From contig MESI01000090.1 in NCBI GenBank assembly GCA_001770935.1, positions 1 through 64,000 of the forward strand: 64,000 nucleotides of DNA. Direction: 5' to 3'. Below the pieces are notes generated by a model. It did no database searches. It saw nothing but the letters and a program-made list of their open reading frames with translations, and was not told where the DNA came from. Made by a program: the position numbers and the translations under genes. This DNA is from Burkholderiales bacterium RIFCSPLOWO2_12_FULL_61_40. GTDB taxonomy: Bacteria; Pseudomonadota; Gammaproteobacteria; Burkholderiales; Burkholderiaceae_C. Shown here one piece after another: positions 27,255 through 35,693 of the stretch; position 1 is the first letter of the stretch, and every line of letters begins with the position of its first letter.

Positions 27255-27797
27255 TCAGGTCTTTTGAAGGCGGGCGAAGGTCTTGCGAAACTTGGCCACT
27301 TTGGGCGCCGCCACCGCCACGCAGTAGCCCTGACCGGGATGGTTCTCAAAATAGTCCTGGTGGTAATCCTCGGCAGGCCAGTAATTGTTCAGCGGAAGAA
27401 CCTCGGTCACGATAGGGCGGCTGTAGACACCGCTTTGGCCCATTTCGTGCACCAGGTTCTGGGCCACGGTTTCTTGCTCTGGCGACGAATAATAGATGCC
27501 GCTGCGGTACTGGGTGCCCCGGTCATTGCCTTGCTGGTTCAAGGTCGTGGGGTCGTGGATGACAAAGAAAATTTCCAGAATTTCCCGCAGTGTGATTTGC
27601 GCCGGGTCAAACACCAGCTTGACCACCTCGTTGTGGCCGGTTGAGCCGGTACACACCTGCTCGTAGCTGGGCTGCCGCACAGAGCCGTTGCAATAGCCGG
27701 ACTCCACGTCCAGCACACCACGCACCTGCACGTACACGGCCTCAGTGCACCAAAAACAACCGCCCCCAAGGACAATGGTCTGATTCGAACTCTGCAT
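27255..27797 (-). CDS. msrA: Peptide methionine sulfoxide reductase MsrA
   Basis: Reduces the S-epimer of methionine sulfoxide in proteins, for repair of oxidative damage. The 180-residue protein has the catalytic GGGCFWCTEAVY near the N-terminus (reactive Cys in GCFWC), then GYCNGSVRQPSYEQVCTGSTGHNEVVKLVFDP and TQYRSGIYYSSPEQE, all standard. The C-terminus FENHPGQGYCVAVAAPKVAKFRKTF is typical and contains a possible resolving Cys. It is a cytoplasmic form without signal peptide. It is divergent from the TetR gene with a 190-base gap. Confidence 0.94.
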   Translation of the reverse strand: MQSSNQTIVLGGGCFWCTEAVYVQVRGVLDVESGYCNGSVRQPSYEQVCTGSTGHNEVVKLVFDPAQITLREILEIFFVIHDPTTLNQQGNDRGTQYRSGIYYSSPEQETVAQNLVHEMGQSGVYSRPIVTEVLPLNNYWPAEDYHQDYFENHPGQGYCVAVAAPKVAKFRKTFARLQKT

Positions 27798-27934
27798 CGG
27801 CGGTCTCCTTCACAGTGGACGTCTTTGGGCAAAAGCGCGGGGCGATCTGCACCTTTCGGGAAAAAGCAGTGTACCGCCCTTGCAGGCTTGATGGTGATGG
27901 CTGCACAGGGCGGCAATCGGCCGGTCAATCTGTA

Positions 27935-27986
27935 TTGACGGCACGGGGGCATGCGGTTAGACTAATAACCAACGAGTCATTAACTT
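27935..27986 (+). promoter_or_regulatory. Promoter and possible operator of the TetR-RND operon
   Basis: TTGACG (27935-27940), 17-base spacer and TAGACT (27958-27963) form a good sigma-70-type promoter ending about 24 bases before the TetR ATG. An imperfect inverted repeat GTTAGACT...AGTC-AT-TAAC overlaps the -10 box and could be the TetR operator. Confidence 0.5.
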
Positions 27987-27987
27987 C

Positions 27988-28689
27988 ATGCCCTCACCCA
28001 TCTGTCTTTTTGAAATAGCAGCCACGGTACGCGCCAAACGCGAACGCCGCAAGGACGCCCGCCCCGCCGAACTGGTGGCCGCAGCGTTGGAGTTGTTCGT
28101 GGAGAAAGGCTTTGCCGCTACCCGCGCGGAAGAAGTGGCCAAACGTGCCGGCGTCTCCAAGGGCACGCTGTTTCTCTATTTTGCCAGCAAGGAAGACCTG
28201 TTCAAGGCGGTGGTCCGGGAGAACATTTCGGGACGTTACCCGGAATGGAATGCACGGTTTGAGGCCTACCAGGGCAACACCGCCGATCTGGTGCGCCTGT
28301 TCATGCGCCAGTGGTGGGCCGATGTAGGCAACAGCTCCATTTCAGGCATCAGCAAATTGATGATGAGCGAGGCCAGCAACTTCCCCGAATTGGCCGCGTT
28401 CTACCAGCAAGAGGTGATCGAACCCGGTTCGGCACTGATCCGGCGCATTTTGCAGCGTGGCGTCGACAGCGGGGAATTCGGCCCCATCGACATGAAATAC
28501 GGCGTCTACACCATTCTGGCGCCCATGCTGTTCCTGGCCACCTGGAAACACTCTTTTGGCACCTGCTGTGATGCCAATAACCGGTTGGTGCCAGAAGAAT
28601 ACCTTTCGGTGCAAGTGGAAACCATTCTTCATGGTCTTTGCAGGCGCCCGCCCTCTCTCCCCCCAACCCAGGAAACGATCACATCATGA
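27988..28689 (+). CDS. TetR/AcrR family repressor of the RND pump
   Basis: A 233-residue regulator. The N-terminal helix-turn-helix reads ELVAAALELFVEKGFAATRAEEVAKRAGVSKGTLFLYFASKEDLFKAVV, classic TetR. The ligand domain includes SISGISKLMMSEASNFPELAAFY, common in AcrR-like regulators. Its stop overlaps the adaptor start (ATGA), so it is the first gene of the efflux operon and probably represses it. The inducer is unknown. Confidence 0.9.
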   Translation: MPSPICLFEIAATVRAKRERRKDARPAELVAAALELFVEKGFAATRAEEVAKRAGVSKGTLFLYFASKEDLFKAVVRENISGRYPEWNARFEAYQGNTADLVRLFMRQWWADVGNSSISGISKLMMSEASNFPELAAFYQQEVIEPGSALIRRILQRGVDSGEFGPIDMKYGVYTILAPMLFLATWKHSFGTCCDANNRLVPEEYLSVQVETILHGLCRRPPSLPPTQETITS

Positions 28690-29819
28690 AACGCTGGCTG
28701 AAATGGACTGTTATTGTTTTGGCCGTAGCCCTGCTGGCTGGCGGTGCGCTGCGGGTTCTGTCTGCCCGCAAGGCCAAACAGGCGGCACTGGAAGCCCAAC
28801 AGACCACACAAAAGGCCCAGGCCGTCGTCGAGCTGGCGGCATCGGACCTGGTGCAGGTCCAAACCGTGGACTTGTCGCAAGTGCTCGCCATTTCCGGCCC
28901 CCTGAAGGCGGTCAACTCCGCATTCATCAAAGCCCGGGTGGCAGGTGAAATGCAGGGACTGACCGTGCGCGAGGGCGACTTCGTCAAAGCGGGTGAGGTG
29001 ATTGCCCGTGTCGATGCCACCGAATTCCAGGCGCGGGTGCGCCAGGCCCAGCAGCAGGCCGAATCGGCCAAGGCCCAGGTCGCCATTGCCAAACGCAGCT
29101 TCGACAACAACCAATCTTTGGTGAACCAGGGCTTTATCTCCAAAACTGCGCTGGATTCTTCCATTGCCACCCTGTCTTCGGCTGAAGCCAATTACCGGGC
29201 GGCACAAGCCGGTGCTGATGTAGCGATCAAATCTCTGAACGACACCGTGTTGCGGGCCCCTATTTCGGGTTTGGTGGCGCAGCGTCTGGCGCAACCCGGT
29301 GAACGGGTGGCTGTCGATGCCCGTATCGTGGAAATTGTGGACCTGAGCCGCCTGGAACTGGAAGCCAGCCTGAGTGCGGCCGATTCACTGGGCGTCAAAT
29401 TGGGGCAAACAGCCCTGCTGACCGTGGAAGGGGCAAGCAAGCCACTGTCGGCCAAGGTCGTGCGCATCAACCCCAGCGCCGTTGCGGGAAGCCGCGCCGT
29501 GCTGGCCTATTTGGCCATCGAATCCAATCCGGGCCTGCGCCAGGGGCTTTTTGCACAAGGCACCCTGGCAACGGGTTCCTTGCGCACGCTGGCCCTGCCT
29601 CTCAGCGCCGTGCGCACCGACAAACCCCTGCCTTATGTCCAGTGGATCAACCAGGAACGGGTCGAACAGCAGACCGTGGAATTGGGTGCGCGCGGAGAGT
29701 TCAATGGCCAAACCATGGTGGCGGTCAAAGGCATCGCGGAAGAGGCCACGGTCCTGAGCGGGGGCGTAGGCACCCTGCTGGCAGGCACGCCGGTCAAACG
29801 CACAGCGGGCGCAAAGTAA
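28686..29819 (+). CDS. RND efflux pump periplasmic adaptor (membrane fusion protein)
   Basis: A 377-residue adaptor with an N-terminal signal/anchor helix (WLKWTVIVLAVALLAGGALRV). The lipoyl halves are VNSAFIKARVAGEMQGLTVREGDFVKAGEVIARVDATEFQ and DTVLRAPISGLVAQRLAQPGERVAVDARIVEIVDLSRL, around a helical hairpin (about 110-180). It links the inner-membrane pump to a TolC channel. ATG 28686 overlaps the TetR stop by 4 bases; the pump gene follows after 3 bases. Confidence 0.92.
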   Translation: MKRWLKWTVIVLAVALLAGGALRVLSARKAKQAALEAQQTTQKAQAVVELAASDLVQVQTVDLSQVLAISGPLKAVNSAFIKARVAGEMQGLTVREGDFVKAGEVIARVDATEFQARVRQAQQQAESAKAQVAIAKRSFDNNQSLVNQGFISKTALDSSIATLSSAEANYRAAQAGADVAIKSLNDTVLRAPISGLVAQRLAQPGERVAVDARIVEIVDLSRLELEASLSAADSLGVKLGQTALLTVEGASKPLSAKVVRINPSAVAGSRAVLAYLAIESNPGLRQGLFAQGTLATGSLRTLALPLSAVRTDKPLPYVQWINQERVEQQTVELGARGEFNGQTMVAVKGIAEEATVLSGGVGTLLAGTPVKRTAGAK

Positions 29820-29822
29820 GCC

Positions 29823-32800
29823 ATGTGGTTCACGCGCGTCAGCCTCCAGAACCCGGTTTTTGCCACCATGGTCATGCTGGCCCTGGTGGTGCTGGGCATG
29901 TTTTCCCTGCAACGCCTGCAGGTAGACCAGTTCCCCAACATCGACTTCCCCGTGGTGGTGGTGATTGCCGACTACCCCGGTGCCTCGCCCGAGATTGTGG
30001 AGAGCGAGGTTTCCAAAAAAATTGAAGAAGGCGTCAACTCCATTGCCGGTATCAACGCCCTGACCTCGCGCAGCTACGAAGGCCAATCGGTGGTGGTGAT
30101 TGAATTCGGCCTGCACATCGACGGCCGCAAGGCCGCCGATGACGTGCGGGAAAAAGTGGCCTCGGTCAAACCGCTGCTGCGCGCTGAAGTCAAAGAACCC
30201 CGCGTATTGCGTTTTGACCCGGCGGCACGCGCCATCTGGTCGGTCGCTGTCTTGCCGGACACTTCGGCAAAAAACGCCAAACCCATGAGCGCCGTGGAAC
30301 TCACCAACTGGGCCGAACAAAGTTTCAAAAAGCGCCTGGAGAACGTACGCGGTGTGGGTTCGGTGACCCTGGTGGGCGGCACCAAGCGCGAAATCAACCT
30401 CTATTTGAACCCGCAGGCCTTGGAATCGTTTGGCATCACCCCCGACCAGGTGGTGAACGCCGTGCGCAATGAAAACCAGGACCTGCCGGTGGGCACCATT
30501 CGTTCCCTGGAGCAAGAGCGCGTCATCCAGATCGAGGCACGCATGCAGCGCCCCGAAGACTTTGGCAAGATCATCGTGGCCCGCAAAAATGGAGCCCCCG
30601 TGCGGGTGGAACAGCTGGCGCGCGTGGCCGATGGCGCACAAGAGGTGGACAGTCTGGCGCTGTACAACGGCCAGCGCACTTTGTTGCTGAACGTGCAGAA
30701 GTCACAGGATGAAAACACCATTGCCGTGGTCGATGGATTGCAAAAGACTTTGTCCGAGATGCAAAAGCAGTTACCCGCAGGCGTGCGTCTGGAGCAGATC
30801 ACCGATGGTTCACGCCAAATTCGGGTGTCGGTGGAGAACGTGCGCCGCACTCTGATTGAAGGCGCATTGCTCACCATCCTGATTGTGTTTTTGTTCCTGA
30901 ATTCGTGGCGCTCAACGGTCATCACCGGCCTGACCTTGCCGATTGCGCTGATCGGCACCTTTTTGTTCATGAACCTGTTTGGCTTCACCATCAACATGAT
31001 CACGCTGATGGCACTCTCGCTGTGCGTGGGCCTGTTGATTGACGACGCCATCGTGGTGCGGGAAAACATTGTGCGCCATGTGCAGATGGGTAAAACCCCG
31101 TTCCAGGCCTCACTGGATGGCACCCAGGAAATCGGCTTGGCCGTGCTGGCCACCACCCTGTCCATCGTGGCGGTGTTCATGCCCATTGGTTTCATGGGCG
31201 GCATCATTGGCAAATTCTTCCACGAATTTGGCATCACCATCGTGGCTGCGGTGCTGATCTCCATGTTTGTCAGCTTCACGCTGGACCCCATGCTGTCGTC
31301 CATCTGGCACGACCCCAGCATTGAGGCCCATGGCCGCAAGGGGCCGCCAGTCACCTGGTATGACAAGACCATTGGCCGCGTCACCGGCTGGTTTGACCAT
31401 GCCACCGATACCCTGGCCGATGCTTACCAAACCATTCTGCGCTGGGCCTTGGGCCACAAACTGGCCACCGTAGGTGTCGCCTTCGCGATTTTTGTGGGCA
31501 GTATTTTCATGGTCAAACTTTTGGGCACCGAGTTCGTTCCCAAATCTGACTTTTCCGAAACCACGCTGAACTTCAACACCCCGGTCGGCTCGTCATTGGA
31601 GGTCACCGAAGCCAAAGCACGCCAGGTGGAAGCCATCATCCGCGAGTTCCCCGAGGTGCGCTACACCTTGTCGACCATCAACACCGGCAACGCACAGGGC
31701 AAGATCTACGCCAGCATTTACATCCGTTTGGTGGACCGCAAGGCGCGCAAACTGGGGGTGGAGGACATGTCGGTGGTTTTGCGCGAACGTCTGCGGCAGG
31801 TACCCGGCATCACCGTGACCCATGTGGGCCTGCTGGATTCAGTGGGCGGGCAAAAGCAGATTCTGTTCTCCATCCAGGGCGCGGACACCGCCGAACTGGA
31901 GCGCCTGACCAGACTGGCGCTGGACAAAATCCGCGGCATACCTGGCCTGGTCGACCTGGACTCCAGCGTCAAGCCCAACAAACCCACGCTGGACGTTCAA
32001 ATCAAACGCGATGTGGCCTCTGACCTGGGCCTGAGCATGGCGCAAATCGGCGCGTCCTTGCGCACCCTGGTGGCGGGCCAGACGGTGGGCAACTGGCGCG
32101 CACCGGACGACCAAACCTACGACGTCAACGTCCGTCTGGCACCGCAGGCCCGCAACAGCCCGGCGGATCTGGAATTGCTGCCCTTCACGGTGGGAGCCAA
32201 TACCGACGGCAGCCCGCGCATCGTGCGGCTCAACCAGGTGGCACGGGTGGCCGAGTCCACCGGCCCCAACCAGATCAACCGGCGCGACCTGACGCGGGAA
32301 GTCGCCATCAGCGCCAACGTGTCGGGGCGCTCTGCGGGGGAAGTGTCAGCCGATATCACAGCCGCCATGGACGGCATCGCCCTGCCCCCCGGCTACAGCT
32401 ACAAGTTCAGCGGCTCCACCAAGGACATGGGCGAAGCGTTTGGCTACGCGATCTCGGCCCTGGTACTGGCGGTGGTATTTATTTACATGATTCTGGCCAG
32501 CCAATTCAAAAGCTTTCTGCAGCCCCTGGCCCTCATGACGGCCTTGCCCCTGACCCTCATTGGCGTGGTGTTGGCGCTGATGATGTTCAACTCCACACTC
32601 TCCATGTTCTCGGTGATCGGTGTGGTGATGCTGATGGGCCTGGTCACCAAAAACGCCATTTTGCTGGTGGACTTTGCCATTCGCGCCCGCGAAGACGGCA
32701 TGGAGCGCCATGACGCCCTGCTGATGGCCGCCAAGGTACGCTTGCGCCCGATTCTGATGACCACCCTGGCCATGATCTTCGGCATGGTGCCCCTGGCCTT

Positions 32801-32975
32801 TGCACTCTCCGAAGGCTCCGAGATGCGAGCCCCCATGGGCCAGGCGGTCATCGGCGGGGTGATTACCTCTTCTTTGTTGACCCTGGTGGTGGTTCCGGTG
32901 GTGTATTGCTATATGGATGATCTGGCGCAATGGGCCAAGCGCCTCGTCAGCGGACCCCAAGCCCCTACCCGGTAA
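29823..32975 (+). CDS. RND (HAE1-type) efflux pump inner-membrane transporter
   Basis: A 1050-residue proton-driven drug/compound exporter. Twelve membrane helices are expected in the usual 1+5+1+5 arrangement with two large periplasmic loops. Diagnostic segments are FPNIDFPVVVVIADYPGASPEIVE near the N-terminus, LSLCVGLLIDDAIVVRENI in helix 4 with the proton-relay Asp pair, and GVVMLMGLVTKNAILLVDFAI with the relay Lys in helix 10. Substrate range cannot be told. An outer-membrane partner may be the tolC gene 1.1 kb downstream. Length and motifs are normal and intact. Confidence 0.93.
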   Translation: MWFTRVSLQNPVFATMVMLALVVLGMFSLQRLQVDQFPNIDFPVVVVIADYPGASPEIVESEVSKKIEEGVNSIAGINALTSRSYEGQSVVVIEFGLHIDGRKAADDVREKVASVKPLLRAEVKEPRVLRFDPAARAIWSVAVLPDTSAKNAKPMSAVELTNWAEQSFKKRLENVRGVGSVTLVGGTKREINLYLNPQALESFGITPDQVVNAVRNENQDLPVGTIRSLEQERVIQIEARMQRPEDFGKIIVARKNGAPVRVEQLARVADGAQEVDSLALYNGQRTLLLNVQKSQDENTIAVVDGLQKTLSEMQKQLPAGVRLEQITDGSRQIRVSVENVRRTLIEGALLTILIVFLFLNSWRSTVITGLTLPIALIGTFLFMNLFGFTINMITLMALSLCVGLLIDDAIVVRENIVRHVQMGKTPFQASLDGTQEIGLAVLATTLSIVAVFMPIGFMGGIIGKFFHEFGITIVAAVLISMFVSFTLDPMLSSIWHDPSIEAHGRKGPPVTWYDKTIGRVTGWFDHATDTLADAYQTILRWALGHKLATVGVAFAIFVGSIFMVKLLGTEFVPKSDFSETTLNFNTPVGSSLEVTEAKARQVEAIIREFPEVRYTLSTINTGNAQGKIYASIYIRLVDRKARKLGVEDMSVVLRERLRQVPGITVTHVGLLDSVGGQKQILFSIQGADTAELERLTRLALDKIRGIPGLVDLDSSVKPNKPTLDVQIKRDVASDLGLSMAQIGASLRTLVAGQTVGNWRAPDDQTYDVNVRLAPQARNSPADLELLPFTVGANTDGSPRIVRLNQVARVAESTGPNQINRRDLTREVAISANVSGRSAGEVSADITAAMDGIALPPGYSYKFSGSTKDMGEAFGYAISALVLAVVFIYMILASQFKSFLQPLALMTALPLTLIGVVLALMMFNSTLSMFSVIGVVMLMGLVTKNAILLVDFAIRAREDGMERHDALLMAAKVRLRPILMTTLAMIFGMVPLAFALSEGSEMRAPMGQAVIGGVITSSLLTLVVVPVVYCYMDDLAQWAKRLVSGPQAPTR

Positions 32976-33015
32976 AATTTACTACAATCGGCTAACATAC
33001 CCCATGGAGTATTAA

Positions 33016-33678
33016 ATGAACCTCGACAACACCGCACAAGCCCGCTTCAACATGATCGAACAGCAAATCCGCCCCTGGGATGTGCTGGATGGCGAAGTGC
33101 TGGAGCTCCTTTCCGTGGTCAAACGCGAAGACTTCGTTCCTTTGGCGCACAAAAGCCTGGCTTTTGCCGACCTGGAAATTCCCCTGCCCGGAGGCCAACG
33201 CATGTTGTCACCCAAAGTGGAAGCCCGCTTGTTGCAGGATTTGGCGATCCAAAAAACCGACAAAGTACTGGAAATTGGCACCGGCTCCGGCTACATGACC
33301 GCGCTGCTGGCACACCGCGCACAGCGCGTGATTTCACTGGAAATTCTGCCCGAGCTGGTCGAAATGGCACGCACCAACCTGGCCAAGGCTGGCATCAGCA
33401 ATGTTGAAGTTCACAACTTCGATGGCTCCAAAGGCGCTTCAGGAGAAGGCCCGTTTGACGTGATTTTGCTCAGCGGCTCCGTTGCTGAAGTTCCCCACAG
33501 CCTGCTCACGCAACTGAAAGTGGGGGGCCGTCTGGCCGCCATCGTGGGCCAGGAGCCCATGATGCACGCCACCTTTGTGACACGCACCAGTGAAACCGAC
33601 TTCCGCACCACACAGCCCTGGGAAACCGTGGCACCACGGCTGCAAAACTTCGGTGAGCCCTCACGCTTCAAATTCTGA
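33016..33678 (+). CDS. Protein-L-isoaspartate O-methyltransferase family protein
   Basis: A 220-residue SAM-dependent methyltransferase with VLEIGTGSGYMTALLAHRA as the SAM-binding motif I, preceded by ISPK-like MLSPKVEARLLQDL, in the PCMT family. The usual S/T-rich substrate motif is less clear, and in Burkholderiales such proteins next to tolC are often annotated only as PCMT-like, so repair activity is uncertain. GGAG stands 7-8 bases before the ATG. The rhodanese gene follows 22 bases later. Confidence 0.85.
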   Translation: MNLDNTAQARFNMIEQQIRPWDVLDGEVLELLSVVKREDFVPLAHKSLAFADLEIPLPGGQRMLSPKVEARLLQDLAIQKTDKVLEIGTGSGYMTALLAHRAQRVISLEILPELVEMARTNLAKAGISNVEVHNFDGSKGASGEGPFDVILLSGSVAEVPHSLLTQLKVGGRLAAIVGQEPMMHATFVTRTSETDFRTTQPWETVAPRLQNFGEPSRFKF

Positions 33679-33700
33679 CTATTAAAGGCTTGCCCCAACC

Positions 33701-34042
33701 ATGATTGCCCAAATCCGCCCCAGTGAACTGGCCCAATGGCTGACCCATGCACGCCAGCACGGAGAACCTGTGGTCCTGGACGTGCGCGAGCCGCACGAGT
33801 TGCAACTGGCCAGCGTCAAGGCGGAGGGCTTCACTTTGCGCACCATTCCCATGGGGGTGATTCCCCCCCGCTTGTCCGAACTGGACCCGCAGCAACCCAT
33901 TGCCTGCCTGTGCCACCACGGTGGACGCAGCATGCAGGTGGCTTCTTTTCTCCAGAGCCGAGGTTTCGAGCACGTCGCCAATATCGCGGGAGGCATCCAC
34001 GCCTGGTCCGCCGAAGTAGACCCCAGCATTGCGCGGTATTGA
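33701..34042 (+). CDS. Single-domain rhodanese-like sulfurtransferase
   Basis: A 113-residue rhodanese domain. VVLDVREPHELQLASVKAEG is the usual N-terminal signature and CLCHHGGRSMQVASFL holds the active-site loop with the catalytic Cys (CHHGGR). It probably carries sulfur as a persulfide; the partner is unknown. It sits between the methyltransferase and tolC, an arrangement I recall as conserved in Burkholderiales. Confidence 0.9.
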   Translation: MIAQIRPSELAQWLTHARQHGEPVVLDVREPHELQLASVKAEGFTLRTIPMGVIPPRLSELDPQQPIACLCHHGGRSMQVASFLQSRGFEHVANIAGGIHAWSAEVDPSIARY

Positions 34043-34079
34043 GCGCATCTTTTTTCCTACCCGTTCGAGAAAGACCACC

Positions 34080-35417
34080 ATGTCCCATCCCCGCCTGCCT
34101 GTCCGTTTCCGATTGCTGCCTTTGCTGCTTGCCGTGGGGGCTGGTTTTTCAGTTTCTGCACAAGCCCAAAGCCTGGTGGATTTGTACACGTCAGCCCGCA
34201 GCTATGACGCAGCCTACCAGTCGGCCAAGTCACAGTTCGATGCCACACTGGCGAAGGCGGAGCAGGGGAAGTCGCTCATTCTGCCCACGGTGGGATTTTC
34301 TACAGAAGCAGTGCGCAGCAGCCAACAAGTTCAACCTGCATCTGAACAGTACTTAGGTTCGCAAACAGCGGCAATCAAAGCGACACAGCCACTCTATCGC
34401 CCCGCGAACTGGGTCTCGTACGAGCAAAGCAAAAAGCAGCTGCCCTTGGCCGAGGCCCAGTTGCTGGCCGCCGAGCAGGACCTGATCGTGCGCGTCAGCC
34501 AGGCCTACTTTGACGTCTTGGCCTCCAGCGACAGCCTGGCCTTTGTCAAAAGCCAAAAGGCCGCCGTGGCCGAACAACTGGCTTCCGCCAAGCGCAACTT
34601 TGAGGTCGGCACCTCCACCATCACCGACACCCGCGAGGCCCAGGCCCGCTACGACCTGGTGATCGCCCAGGAACTGGCGGCCGCCAATGACTTACAAGTC
34701 AAATCCATCGCCCTGAACCAACTGGTGGGCCAACAAGACGCCAGCCCCAAGTCGCTGGCCGCACCGGTGGTACTGGCCGACACCCAGCCCGCAGACGTGG
34801 GCCAGTGGGTGCTTCAGTCCGAGGCCAACCATCCCGGCATCAAACAACTGAAAGTGGCCCTGGACGTGGCCAAACTGGAAACCCAAAAAGCCCAAGCAGG
34901 CCACAAGCCCACGCTGGACCTTGAAGGAACATACGCGGCAGTGAACAACAACGGCACAAGCACCGCACCCAACGTTGATAGCCGCGTCAATGCCGGTTCA
35001 CTCAAACTCAGTTTTGTTATGCCCCTCTTTGCCGGCTTCGCGGTACAAAACAGGGTGAAAGAAACCCTGGCCCTGGAAGACAAAGCCCGCACCGACCTGG
35101 AAGCCAGCAAACGCACGGTCGCCCAGGGCACCCGCACCGCGTTTTTTGGCGTGCAATCCGGCCTGGGTCAGGTGAAAGCACTGGAAGCCGCCGAAGCCTC
35201 CGGCCAAAGCGCCCTGGACGCCACCAAACTGGGCTACCAGGTGGGCGTGCGCATCAACATCGACGTGCTCAACTCCCAAAGCCAGTTGTTCGACACCAAA
35301 GCCAAGCTGGCCAAGGCCCGCTACGACGTGCTGCTGGGGGGCCTCAAGCTGCGCCAGGCTGCGGGCACGCTCAAAGCGGACGACCTGCAGCCTATCAACA
35401 GCCTGCTAGCCCAGTAA
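34080..35417 (+). CDS. tolC: TolC-family outer-membrane efflux protein
   Basis: A 445-residue outer-membrane channel with signal peptide (RFRLLPLLLAVGAGFSVSAQAQ) and two related halves: SLVDLYTSARSYDAAYQSAK...TLAKAEQGKSLILPTVG at the start and NHPGIKQLKVALDVAKLETQKAQAG in the second half. Coiled-coil regions lie between strands such as LKLSFVMPLFAGFAVQNRV. It serves type I secretion and RND pumps; the RND operon just upstream is a likely user. ATG 34080 gives the signal peptide; the frame to 34029 overlaps the rhodanese gene and is unlikely. Confidence 0.92.
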   Translation: MSHPRLPVRFRLLPLLLAVGAGFSVSAQAQSLVDLYTSARSYDAAYQSAKSQFDATLAKAEQGKSLILPTVGFSTEAVRSSQQVQPASEQYLGSQTAAIKATQPLYRPANWVSYEQSKKQLPLAEAQLLAAEQDLIVRVSQAYFDVLASSDSLAFVKSQKAAVAEQLASAKRNFEVGTSTITDTREAQARYDLVIAQELAAANDLQVKSIALNQLVGQQDASPKSLAAPVVLADTQPADVGQWVLQSEANHPGIKQLKVALDVAKLETQKAQAGHKPTLDLEGTYAAVNNNGTSTAPNVDSRVNAGSLKLSFVMPLFAGFAVQNRVKETLALEDKARTDLEASKRTVAQGTRTAFFGVQSGLGQVKALEAAEASGQSALDATKLGYQVGVRINIDVLNSQSQLFDTKAKLAKARYDVLLGGLKLRQAAGTLKADDLQPINSLLAQ

Positions 35418-35419
35418 GG

Positions 35420-35688
35420 TCAAAGCGCCCAGTTTTCCAACGGGAGCGCGGTCACGCGTTCAAACTCCCGCGTGTTGTTGGTCACCAAGGTGCAGTCGTC
35501 AGCCAGCGCGTGGCAGGCAATCCACAGGTCGTTGGCACCAATGGGGGTGCCTGCCTCCCGCAGTTGCGTGAATTGCACAGCATAGTGTTGGCAGAATGCC
35601 GGGCTGGCAACATACAAGGCATTGATGCGCGCAGCCACCGACGATGGTTTGTTTTTGGTCAGGTAAACAGGATATTGGTATCCAGCAT
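35420..35688 (-). pseudogene. Decayed PIN-domain toxin gene (vapC-like)
   Basis: The C-terminal part is clearly a PIN domain: GTPIGANDLWIACHALADDC, TLVTNNTREFERVTALPLENW. A good start (GAGG, then ATG at 35688) encodes MLDTNILFT, the PIN N-terminus with its acidic residue, but a stop follows at once (35659-35661). The rest is in another frame. The middle of the domain, normally carrying the second acidic residue and the SELLYG-like helix, also seems missing. A frameshift plus an internal deletion therefore make it inactive. No vapB-like antitoxin gene is visible beside it. Confidence 0.75.
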
Positions 35689-35693
35689 GTACC

